Of a DNA stretch of 6,334 nt, positions 1-6,334 are shown one piece after another. Location of the stretch: positions 1 to 6,334 of the forward strand of contig CAMBJF010000144.1 of the NCBI GenBank assembly GCA_945867875.1, written 5' to 3'. Below the pieces are notes generated by a model. It had not been told where the DNA came from and did not search any database. It saw only the letters and a list, made by a program, of their open reading frames with translations. Both the position numbers and the translations under genes were made by a program. This stretch comes from an uncultured Ruminococcus sp. Its GTDB lineage: Bacteria; Bacillota; Clostridia; Oscillospirales; Ruminococcaceae. Position 1 is the stretch's first letter, and every line of letters begins with the position of its first letter.

Positions 1-42
1 AGCGTAGCGTCTCGTGGGCTCGGAGATGTGTATAAGAGACAG
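1..42 (+). other. Synthetic Nextera Read 2 (i7 side) adapter
   Basis: This is library adapter, not genome. Bases 9..42 match the Nextera i7-side transposase adapter, ending in the 19-bp Tn5 mosaic end AGATGTGTATAAGAGACAG at 24..42. Bases 1..8 (AGCGTAGC) sit where the i7 index lies and read as the Nextera index N709 in adapter orientation, as I recall that index list. Genomic sequence starts at 43. Confidence 0.98.
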
Positions 43-450
43 GTATAATTTCATAACATTATACTTGTATTTTCCGACTTCATCACCCTGTGGATTTCCC
101 ACTCCGAATGCAGAAAGCCCGTCATTTATAAGTATCTCACTGAAAATATCAAGCAATTCCCTTACTGCCCCTGCGGATATTCCGTCAAGATAATACACAT
201 CATTGTGCGGAGTTTCAATCGAAACTCCCCCGTCCTCAAATGTTTCTGCTATGGTCTCGTCGTCAAGACTTGCAGGCACTTCAATAAACAGAAACAAGGA
301 TTCATTGCAATTCTTTTCAAGAAATTTTTCGATAACCTCGGAAATTCTCTCGGCATCAACATTTGCAGAGATCATATTGTCAAAAATTTCATACTCCTCT
401 GACAGCTCAGTATCAGCGGTCACACGGGCACCCTTTATCATTTTAAGCAT
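43..450 (-). CDS. Hypothetical acidic protein, C-terminus truncated by adapter
   Basis: I do not recognise this protein. The frame is open from the ATG at 450..448 to the insert edge, giving 136 codons with no stop, so the C-terminus is missing. The start is well supported. An AAAGGAG ribosome binding site (459..465) lies 8 nt upstream, and a near-consensus promoter lies just before it. The visible product begins MLKMIKGARVTADTELSEEY, has no signal peptide or membrane segment, and is rich in Asp and Glu, so it is probably cytoplasmic. It looks like a mixed alpha/beta fold: a helix around residues 33-46 (DAERISEVIEKFLE), a strand LFLFIEVP at about 51-58, and a later segment VYYLDGISAGAVRELLDIFS. 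A small accessory or immunity-type protein is possible, but nothing in the sequence proves it. It forms its own transcription unit, separated from the upstream operon by a terminator. Confidence 0.8.
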
Positions 451-474
451 AGGCGTCACTCCTTTTTTTGAAAA

Positions 475-503
475 ATTATATAAACATATATTTAACCTGT
501 AAA
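475..503 (-). promoter_or_regulatory. Sigma-A type promoter for the 43..450 gene
   Basis: On the minus strand a -35 box TTTACA (498..503) is followed after exactly 17 nt by a perfect -10 box TATAAT (475..480). Transcription would begin near 468, leaving a leader of about 18 nt that contains the AAAGGAG site. The -35 box shares bases with the U-tract of the preceding operon's terminator, so the two transcription units are packed with no spare sequence between them. Confidence 0.82.
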
Positions 504-544
504 AAAAAATACTCCGCCCCAAAAGCTCAATTTGGAGGCTGAGT
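501..544 (-). terminator. Rho-independent terminator ending the comEC-to-DHHW operon
   Basis: Read on the minus strand, ACTC-A-GCCTC (starting at 544) pairs with GGGGC-G-GAGT (ending at 511). The stem has one A/G mismatch, a T-G wobble and one C/T mismatch before an AAA/TTT top, and the loop is about 6-7 nt. A run of nine T residues (501..509) follows the stem after a single A. It starts 9 nt past the stop of the 553..1743 gene, where an operon terminator is expected. Confidence 0.85.
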
Positions 545-552
545 AAATCTTT

Positions 553-1743
553 TTAATACATCAATTTTTTCAGATTCCTGTCCGACATAAACGTTGAAGC
601 ATTGTAAAGGAACAGCACCTTATCATAATCCGAAACATCTATGATATCCTTGTAGGACATCTGGATATATCTCAGATCAACCATTGTTATCTCGCTGAAA
701 TGCTCGGTCATAAAGGGCACAAAGCAGTGTGCATAGCTGTCCTTGAAAACAAGGAGCCTGCCGCCCTTATTGCCTGTGCGAATGGTTATCATCGGCTGGT
801 TCGTGCCGAAAAATGTGCTGTATTTGTCCTTCACATCAAGGTATTCTCTGAAATACATTCCCTCGTGTATCTCGGGTTCTGCGCCGAAGGTGGAATATAT
901 CTCGACCTCAGGCTCTTTCTCTCTGTCCGCAGGAAGCCATATGTCGATGCTGTCAGGCTCGATGCCCTCGTAAAGCACCTTGGAGTAGAATGTGCCCTTG
1001 AAAGAATCAGAAGCGTGGTCGATGTCATAATCGCTGACAGAAAGAGGCGTGATGTCCATTTTCTTTGCGGCGGCGGTGTATGCAAGAAATGCGCCCTGCG
1101 TTGTCCAGTGGTGGTCGGTCCTGTAGTAGATGTAGCTGTCCTTGTTGGCGCTCATCACGGAATACACGTCAATGGGCACAGCGCTGCCGTCAAGCATTGA
1201 ATAAACATCGTTTATGAATGCCTGCTGGTCGGGATTTGGTGCATTTGCGGGAAGCTCGTTTTTGTAAATTTCCGCCTGAGTGGGAACTATCATCACATAG
1301 GGCAGGATATGGTTGTCCTCCGCAAACTGCTTTATTCCCATTGCGCTCTTTGACACCTCGTCCATATCAGGCTCGGCGATTTTCTCCACAAGCCTGTCAT
1401 CAAGGATATATATGTCATTGCGCTCTCTTTTTCCCGAAAGAAGCTCGGCGGCGGTCTTTGCGGCTATCCATCTGTCGTGACCCGCAAAATGGTCGGAAAT
1501 GTAGTCCTCAACGCCGCTTGTGAATTTTCCGCTGTAAATGTTTTTGCCCGATATCTTGGGAAAATCCGCAAGCTTTCTGTTCTGTGTCTCGGAAAAGCTC
1601 TCCTTTTCGGAAAACACGGTGACAAGCCCGAAGCCCACAAGTATGCCGAAGAAAAGGAGCACTGTTGCGATAGATGCGATGACCTCTGTTCGCTGCTCTC
1701 TCTGAGCCGCTGTTCGGGTCTGTGCGGTCTTATTTTTACTCAT
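553..1743 (-). CDS. DHHW/AlgJ-like SGNH-fold protein, extracytoplasmic O-acetylation partner
   Basis: This 396-aa protein probably works with the adjacent MBOAT protein to O-acetylate a surface or secreted polysaccharide outside the membrane. It has a short basic cytoplasmic tail (1-21), one membrane anchor (about 22-44) and an extracytoplasmic domain. ETQNRKLADFP at 52-62 is the 'E-x-R-x-L-x-x-P'-like opening common in AlgJ/AlgX-type proteins. TDHHW at 209-213 matches the DHHW family signature and would supply the Asp-His part of an SGNH-type triad. FKDSYAHCF at 333-341 places the likely nucleophile at Ser336, as in GDS-like blocks. Length fits the family. The ATG at 1743 has a GAGGGTG site (1751..1757) 7 nt upstream, abutting the MBOAT stop codon, which suggests coupled translation. 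The natural polymer substrate cannot be told from sequence, and acetyl transfer rather than esterase action is inferred from the neighbour. It is the last gene of the operon. Confidence 0.88.
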   Translation of the reverse strand: MSKNKTAQTRTAAQREQRTEVIASIATVLLFFGILVGFGLVTVFSEKESFSETQNRKLADFPKISGKNIYSGKFTSGVEDYISDHFAGHDRWIAAKTAAELLSGKRERNDIYILDDRLVEKIAEPDMDEVSKSAMGIKQFAEDNHILPYVMIVPTQAEIYKNELPANAPNPDQQAFINDVYSMLDGSAVPIDVYSVMSANKDSYIYYRTDHHWTTQGAFLAYTAAAKKMDITPLSVSDYDIDHASDSFKGTFYSKVLYEGIEPDSIDIWLPADREKEPEVEIYSTFGAEPEIHEGMYFREYLDVKDKYSTFFGTNQPMITIRTGNKGGRLLVFKDSYAHCFVPFMTEHFSEITMVDLRYIQMSYKDIIDVSDYDKVLFLYNASTFMSDRNLKKLMY

Positions 1744-1757
1744 TTGTACTCACCCTC

Positions 1758-3218
1758 TTAAAATCTGAAATACAAGAACGGATTGTAGCTTGCGTCAACA
1801 AGATATGCCGTGCAGAGGAGCAGTCCGCCCGTTACAAAAACGGCTGTGGAGACTGCCTTGAAGCTCCTGCTCTTCTCTCCCGCATATTCGGATATCCTGC
1901 TGCCCACGCCGCCGGAAATGAGTATGCACATTACAAGGAGGAAACAGTTTGACACGATAGTGTACTTGAAATATCCGTCAACGGCACTGCCGCCTGCGCC
2001 GAACATTGCGGCAATGAAATGTCCCGCATCGCTGAGGGTGTCCGTATCAAAGAGCACCCAGCCGAACACAACAGCAATGAATGTGTACAGCATACTTACC
2101 CACGAGGGCAGCTTTTCAAGCACCTTTCCGAAGCCCAAGCGCTCGATGATGATAAGCAGTCCGAAATACAGTCCCCACAGGACGAAATTCCAGCTTGCGC
2201 CGTGCCACAAGCCTGTGAGCGCCCATACTATGATAAGGTTTCTGTATGTCTTTGCAGCCCCGCAGCGGTTGCCGCCGAGAGGGATATAAACGTATGACCT
2301 GAACCAGCTTCCCAGTGTTATATGCCACCTGCGCCAGAACTCGCTGACGGATTTTGATATATATGGGTGGTCGAAGTTTTTCGGGAACTCAAAGCCAAGC
2401 ATTTTTCCAAGTCCGCTTGCCATATCCGAATATCCCGAAAAGTCGAAGTATATCTGGAATGTGAATGCAAGAATGCCGAGCCAAGCTGTAGCCGCCGAAA
2501 TGCTGCCGTAATCCATAGCCTTGACTTGAGTCCATATCACGCCAACGTTGTTCGCAAGGAGCACCTTTTTGGCAAGTCCCTTTACAAAAAGCGCCGCTCC
2601 CGCACTTATTTTCGGTACAGTGACCGTGCGTGACTCCAGCTCTCCCGCAACCTGCTCATAGCGGACGATAGGGCCCGCAACTATCTGAGGGAAAAGGGAC
2701 ACGTAGGAGCTGAAATTGAGAAAGCTCTTCTGAACCTTGATGTTTCTCAGATAAAGGTCGATCGTGTATGACATTGATTGGAATGTGAAGAACGATATTC
2801 CCACAGGAAGATCTACACGCTTTTCGTTCAGTCCGAAAGGATATATCTTGTTAAGCCCACGGTTCACAAGCACCACGGGATTGGTGATAGATGTGCCGAG
2901 AAGTCCGTTTATGCTGTCGAAAATGAAATCGCTGTACTTGAACACCGCAAGCAGTCCCACGTTCATACAAACGGAAACGATAAGGCATATTTTCCGCTTT
3001 TTGTTGTCGTCATCATATTTGTCCATAAGCCGTCCCGCCGTGTAGTCGATAAGGGTGGACAGCAGCATTATCACTACATAAAAAGGCTCTCCCCAGGCAT
3101 AAAAAAGCAGCCCCGTAATGAAGATTATAACGTTTCTGAGCTTGTTGCCCGAAACGAAATACAAAAGCATTACGATAGGGAGAAAATAATACAGAAAGCA
3201 AAGCTCCGAAAAAACCAA
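1758..3218 (-). CDS. MBOAT family membrane O-acyltransferase (AlgI/DltB-like)
   Basis: This 486-aa polytopic membrane protein belongs to the membrane-bound O-acyltransferase family. These proteins take an acyl group, usually acetyl, from a cytoplasmic donor and pass it across the membrane for polymer modification. The N-terminus MVFSELCFLYYFLPIVMLLY is the typical AlgI-type opening. FPQIVAGPIVRYEQV (176-190), FQIYFDFSGYSDMASGLGKM (254-273), FWRRWHITLGSWFRSYVYIP (294-313) and ALTGLWHGASWNFVLWG (333-349) are family hallmarks. His299 and the WHG histidine His339 are both present, the latter being the usual catalytic residue. Roughly ten or more hydrophobic segments span the chain, and the length is closer to AlgI than to the shorter DltB. 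Translation starts at TTG (3218..3216). The start is supported by the family N-terminus and by an AAAGGAG site (3229..3235) 10 nt upstream. The gene begins 2 nt after the preceding stop and is followed by its DHHW partner. Confidence 0.95.
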   Translation of the reverse strand: MVFSELCFLYYFLPIVMLLYFVSGNKLRNVIIFITGLLFYAWGEPFYVVIMLLSTLIDYTAGRLMDKYDDDNKKRKICLIVSVCMNVGLLAVFKYSDFIFDSINGLLGTSITNPVVLVNRGLNKIYPFGLNEKRVDLPVGISFFTFQSMSYTIDLYLRNIKVQKSFLNFSSYVSLFPQIVAGPIVRYEQVAGELESRTVTVPKISAGAALFVKGLAKKVLLANNVGVIWTQVKAMDYGSISAATAWLGILAFTFQIYFDFSGYSDMASGLGKMLGFEFPKNFDHPYISKSVSEFWRRWHITLGSWFRSYVYIPLGGNRCGAAKTYRNLIIVWALTGLWHGASWNFVLWGLYFGLLIIIERLGFGKVLEKLPSWVSMLYTFIAVVFGWVLFDTDTLSDAGHFIAAMFGAGGSAVDGYFKYTIVSNCFLLVMCILISGGVGSRISEYAGEKSRSFKAVSTAVFVTGGLLLCTAYLVDASYNPFLYFRF

Positions 3219-3220
3219 GT

Positions 3221-3829
3221 TTAAACTTCTCCTTTCAAAGTCAGGGCATCTATCTCCGCCGTGATATCCGCAAGTTCATCGGCTGTTATCATTGTGTTCA
3301 GGATATCCGCAATGGCGGCGGTGGTCATAAGCTCAGGCAGCCCAAGCCTATTTAGCAGCGCCCTGCGCCTTGCTGAAGCGTCGGGGACTCCCGAATATCC
3401 CAGCTCATAAAGCAGCAGCTTGTCAATGCCGCCGCTCTTTTTTTCGCCCTCTTCGCAGACGATCCCCGCCCTGCGGAATGCATCAAGGAGCACCTCTTCG
3501 CTCATGCCCTCAACGCCAAGCTTGCCCTCCTTTGAGGGCTCTGCCTTTCGCCGCTCCTTGCCGAAAATGTCGGGGATATAAACGTTCACTATGCTGCCGT
3601 TTTTCACCGAGCCTTTCAGATAATTTCTTATCTTGAAGCCTGCGCTGTCGCTGTCGGTCAGGATTATTATGCCCGTTTTTTTCGCATAATGGCGGATAAT
3701 GCTCATTTTGTCCCTGTCCTTGAAAATGTGGAATCCGTCAGTGCAGATTATCACGCCGTTTATCACCGAGGAAAGCTTTATTTTATCGTACTTTCCCTCG
3801 ACGATAACGGCTCTGTCAATATTTATCAA
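3221..3829 (-). CDS. Toprim-domain protein, RNase M5-like (DUF4093 type)
   Basis: This 202-aa cytoplasmic protein resembles ribonuclease M5, the Toprim enzyme that matures 5S rRNA in firmicutes. Residues 1-90 form a Toprim fold. The conserved glutamate is Glu11 in VEGKYD, and the metal-binding DxD is Asp59/Asp61 in LTDSDSAG. KLGVEGMSEEVLLDAFRRAG (103-122) corresponds to the post-Toprim segment of RNase M5. The C-terminal region from about 136 (LLLYELGYSG...RLGLPELMTTAAIADILNTM) looks like the DUF4093/M5 C-terminal domain. Length is close to classical RNase M5 (a little under 190 aa). The start is TTG at 3829..3827, with AAAGGAAG (3837..3844) 7 nt upstream and no better start in frame. It lies 22 nt after holA, whereas classical rnmV usually neighbours the rRNA methylase gene rsmA/ksgA. 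A paralogue with a different RNA or DNA substrate is therefore possible, and no gene symbol is given. Confidence 0.85.
   Translation of the reverse strand: MINIDRAVIVEGKYDKIKLSSVINGVIICTDGFHIFKDRDKMSIIRHYAKKTGIIILTDSDSAGFKIRNYLKGSVKNGSIVNVYIPDIFGKERRKAEPSKEGKLGVEGMSEEVLLDAFRRAGIVCEEGEKKSGGIDKLLLYELGYSGVPDASARRRALLNRLGLPELMTTAAIADILNTMITADELADITAEIDALTLKGEV
3229..3235 (-). promoter_or_regulatory. Ribosome binding site setting the TTG start of the MBOAT gene
   Basis: AAAGGAG on the minus strand lies 10 nt before the TTG at 3218. The same bases encode Lys-Gly and begin the Glu codon at the end of the Toprim protein, so the site sits inside the upstream reading frame. With only 2 nt between stop and start, ribosomes probably pass directly from one gene to the next. 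Confidence 0.8.
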
Positions 3830-3851
3830 AATTATTCTTCCTTTATTTATT

Positions 3852-4931
3852 TTATCTTTCCGAGAGCATCGAAACGATAGCCTTTTCCAGTATCACAGCA
3901 GGGTCTCCCGCTCCCGTTTTCATCGCCATATCGGCATTTGCAAGTGTCTCAAGACAGCGCCTGAGCTTTTCCGTGCTCGTCTTTCTCACCGCCGAAAATG
4001 CATTTCTCACTCTAAATTCAAGGTTAGCCTGATACCCGAAGTCCTGCATAACATCGCTGATGCTTTTGCCGCTGTCAAGGGCAAGCCGTGCTCTGTACAG
4101 GTCGTTCATACTGCCCGCAAGGACGTAGAGGAGATACACGGGAGTGTTCTCGGGGTCGGCGGTAAGCTCGCTGTAAAGCTCTGTGGCACGGCTCATATTT
4201 CCCGCTGCCACCGCATTTGCAAGGTCATATGACTTTGCATCGGAGCTGTCGGGTGTGAGCATCGCAACATCGCTTTCGGTAATGTGACCGCCGTTTGCAT
4301 ACGCCGCAAGCTTGTCAGTCTCATTCACCACCATATTCATATCGCCGCCGCAGCGGTCAAGAACAAGTCCCGCCGCCCGCTCGTCGATGGTGCTGCCTTG
4401 CTTGGAGATAAGTGCGGATATCATTTTGATATTCTCCGCCCTGCTCTTGATGTTCAGCTCGCAGACAGTGCCCTTTTTCGCCACAAGGTCGATGAGCTTC
4501 TTGTTTTTCGCCGTGGGCTTCTTCTTTCCGCCGCACACGTCAATGTTCGGGGCATAGAAAATGAGCACGGTGGTGTCGGGGACATCGGAAACGGTCTGTG
4601 TGAGGAGCTTCATTCGGTCGGCGGTTATGCTTTTGTGACCCTGCCGCTGCTTGGTCTCCTCCTCCATATCAAGGTCGCCCACGGTAACACAGAGCTTGTC
4701 CGCAAACATCGGGAATGCGTCGCAGACCTCGGAAAGCCCCTCCACATCAAGGTCACGGCCTGCAAAGCGATGAAGATTATAAGCCTCATCGCCCTTTTTC
4801 ACCGTCTTTTCCACCATTGCCTTACAGTATTTCTCAACGGCATAGCGGTCGGTGCCGTAAAGATAGTATGCACCCGAAAGCTCGCCGCTCTTTATTATCC
4901 GCATAAGCTCCTTTTCGTTTACCGAAGCCAT
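3852..4931 (-). CDS. holA: DNA polymerase III delta subunit (clamp loader)
   Basis: This 359-aa protein is the delta subunit of the replicative clamp loader, which opens the beta sliding clamp and loads it on primed DNA together with the tau/gamma and delta-prime subunits. The N-terminal part (about 1-150) opens with the HolA-type GELSGAYYLYGTDRYAVEKY (16-35) and holds DAFPMFADKLCVTVGDLD (71-88), typical of the clamp-binding region. As expected for delta there is no Walker A ATP-binding loop. About 155-225 is the small helical domain (AGLVLDRCGGDMNMVVNETDKL, a HolA signature). The C-terminal collar runs from about 230 to the end, with ANADMAMKTGAGDPAVILEK (331-350) matching the usual 'D...K.G..DP...LE' ending. 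Length is normal. The ATG at 4931 has a GGAGG site (4939..4943) at 7 nt and lies inside the comEC 3' end, overlapping by 13 nt. Adjacency to comEC is a common firmicute arrangement. Confidence 0.96.
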   Translation of the reverse strand: MASVNEKELMRIIKSGELSGAYYLYGTDRYAVEKYCKAMVEKTVKKGDEAYNLHRFAGRDLDVEGLSEVCDAFPMFADKLCVTVGDLDMEEETKQRQGHKSITADRMKLLTQTVSDVPDTTVLIFYAPNIDVCGGKKKPTAKNKKLIDLVAKKGTVCELNIKSRAENIKMISALISKQGSTIDERAAGLVLDRCGGDMNMVVNETDKLAAYANGGHITESDVAMLTPDSSDAKSYDLANAVAAGNMSRATELYSELTADPENTPVYLLYVLAGSMNDLYRARLALDSGKSISDVMQDFGYQANLEFRVRNAFSAVRKTSTEKLRRCLETLANADMAMKTGAGDPAVILEKAIVSMLSER

Positions 4932-6288
4932 TTTCTATCCTCCGCCACATAAATTTTACCGTTCATGGCGACAAATTCGCCGCCGCCCGTCACGATCACC
5001 GTGTCCGCAGACACCCTTGCGCCGCTTTTCTTCGCAAAAGCTGTGATATCCGCATTTACATCAACCTCTGCGGAGGTGCTGTAAACACACATATCAAAGC
5101 TCTTCTCATTGGGCGTGCATTTTTGGGTGATGCATATAATGTCCGCTTCCCCTGCGTTCACGGTGAAATATCCGTCATAAGGGGTGCAGGAAATGCCTCC
5201 GAATTTAATTATATTCCCCTTTGGAGCATATGTCAAGCCGACATTTTCATCTGATGAAATTATTGTCGCATCGGGAAAAGCGTTGCTGTAAAGAGGAGCG
5301 CAGAAGTCCTGTTTGCTTGTGATGTACACAGCTCCCACATTTTCCATGTCATACCTTTTGGCATAGCGGACTGCCGCACGTACACCGCTTTTGCTCCCCG
5401 AAAAGTCGAATATCTCCGTATATCCGTCATCGTTTACAATGAGCACCCCTCCCCTGCCGTCAGTGAGAAGCGCAATTCTCGTGTATTCATATGGCACAGC
5501 TCTGTACGCCGAAATGCTCAAGGTGCAGATGAGCACAGCCGCCGAAACGGTGAGTATCACCGCCGAACTGTTTTTCATCACAAGCAGTGATACCCCTGCG
5601 GATATCATTACAAGAAGTATCATCGGAGCGGTTACAGCAAGCCCCGAGGGTATGACAGCAAAGGGCAGCGAGCCGATGATATCTGCCGCCCACAGCAGAA
5701 ATTTGCAGACAAGTCCTCCTGCAAGAAATATTCCGCCGGAGAGCCAGTGAAAGGGCAGTATCGTCAGCACTGTTCCTATCATTGAAATTATCATCGCCGC
5801 AGTGAAAAACGGTGACAGGAGCAGGTTTGACACGGGTGCAGCCACGGACAATTCATCAAGGCACAGCGCCGATACGGGGAGAACCGCAAGAGAGGCGCAC
5901 ACAGCCGTCACCGCAGAGCTGACAAGCCCCACACAGCCCATATTTTTCTCAAAGCGCTTTTTATACGCCGATCTGATGCTCTCGGAAACTGCGGGAGCAA
6001 TGACCGCCGCACCGAACACGCCGGAAAATGAGAGCATAAATGAGGTATCCCTCACCGCAAAGGGGGTGGTGCAGGTGAGGATAAATGCGGCTATGCAAAG
6101 CGATGAAAGCGGGTCATTCTGCCGCATGAAAAGCTCGCCCGAATAGACGATGACCGTCATTATAAATGCTCTGAGCACCGATACGCCCAGGTCAGCGGTG
6201 AGGGCAAACAGCAGGCATACTATTGTAATAAACACAAGCTTGCCACGTTTTGACAGCGATAATGCTGCCGATATCGCCGAAGCGATAC
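4919..6288 (-). CDS. comEC: ComEC/Rec2 competence channel protein, 5' end truncated
   Basis: ComEC is the inner-membrane channel through which single-stranded DNA enters during natural transformation. The frame is open to the insert edge at 6288, giving 455 complete codons. A GTG at 6235 is only an internal valine codon, since coding potential continues upstream. The missing N-terminal half would hold the OB-fold domain and the ISGLH region. Near the visible start, LTADLGVSVLRAFIMTVIVY and later DPLSSLCIAAFIL and DTSFMLSFSGVFGAA match the Competence domain core. Several further membrane segments follow to about residue 260 of the visible chain. The last 190 or so residues have the layout of the ComEC metallo-beta-lactamase domain but lack its HxHxDH metal motif: at the matching place there is YITSKQDFCAP (5294..5326). 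The stop overlaps the holA start by 13 nt, implying coupled translation. An intact upstream part cannot be checked here. Confidence 0.9.
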
Positions 6289-6334
6289 CTGTCTCTTATA
6301 CACATCTGACGCTGCCGACGATATGCAGTGTGTA
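6289..6334 (-). other. Synthetic Nextera Read 1 (i5 side) adapter
   Basis: This is library adapter, not genome. The Tn5 mosaic end CTGTCTCTTATACACATCT is at 6289..6307 and the Read 1 tail GACGCTGCCGACGA at 6308..6321. The i5 index position 6322..6329 reads ACTGCATA on the minus strand, which I recall as Nextera index S506. The last five bases (GTGTA) begin the P5 flow-cell sequence. Genomic sequence ends at 6288. Confidence 0.98.

Noticed and set aside
203..502. A 99-codon plus-strand open frame near the left end.
   Set aside because: It runs antisense through the 43..450 gene and its promoter. The minus-strand gene has the better start signals.
700..1200. A 166-codon plus-strand open frame.
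   Set aside because: It is antisense to the DHHW gene, and its protein is a low-information Val/His/Cys-rich product without a ribosome binding site of note.
4284..4952. A 222-codon plus-strand open frame.
   Set aside because: It lies antisense to holA, which has clear family motifs. The product shows no recognisable domain, and such long shadow frames are common opposite genes of this base composition.
4919..6235. A complete 438-aa protein starting at GTG 6235.
   Set aside because: The same frame stays open upstream to 6288 and continues ComEC-like hydrophobic sequence. No good ribosome binding site precedes the GTG, so it is a truncated larger gene.
43..6288. CRISPR arrays, tRNA or rRNA genes, and riboswitches.
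   Set aside because: I saw no regularly spaced repeats, no tRNA-like cloverleaf and no leader long enough for a riboswitch. The insert is almost fully coding.
24..6307. 19-bp inverted repeats at the two ends (24..42 and 6289..6307), resembling a transposon.
   Set aside because: They are the Tn5 mosaic ends of Nextera adapters, followed on the outside by index and flow-cell sequence, and no transposase gene lies between them.

Overview
The window is a bacterial insert (43..6288) flanked by Illumina Nextera library adapters (1..42 and 6289..6334). Only the insert is biology. It looks like chromosomal DNA of a gut or rumen Clostridia member, most likely a Ruminococcus-like member of the Oscillospirales. 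The reasons are strong AGGAGG-type ribosome binding sites, TTG and GTG use, the firmicute gene pair comEC-holA, a Toprim protein of the RNase M5/DUF4093 kind, and an MBOAT/DHHW acetylation pair. This assignment is inference from gene style, not from a marker gene.

All convincing genes lie on the minus strand, so the window reads from right to left. First comes the 3' part of comEC (4919..6288), a membrane DNA-uptake channel whose N-terminal part is cut off by the insert end. It overlaps holA (3852..4931), the delta subunit of the DNA polymerase III clamp loader, by 13 nt. After 22 nt comes a Toprim protein resembling RNase M5 (3221..3829), and 2 nt later an MBOAT O-acyltransferase (1758..3218). 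After 14 nt comes a DHHW/AlgJ-like SGNH-fold protein (553..1743). The spacing implies one five-gene transcription unit that ends at a hairpin plus U-tract terminator (501..544).

A new transcription unit begins right after it. A near-consensus vegetative promoter (475..503) has its -35 box in the terminator's U-tract. It drives an unrecognised acidic protein (43..450) that is truncated by the left adapter.

Functionally the operon joins housekeeping DNA functions (uptake channel, replication clamp loader, nucleic-acid Toprim enzyme) to a surface-polymer O-acetylation module. In that module the MBOAT protein would move acyl groups across the membrane and the DHHW protein would act on the outer face. 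I did not find a clearly new biological system. The points most worth a second look are the ComEC C-terminal domain, which has lost its metal-binding motif, and the joining of the acetylation pair to the comEC-holA operon.
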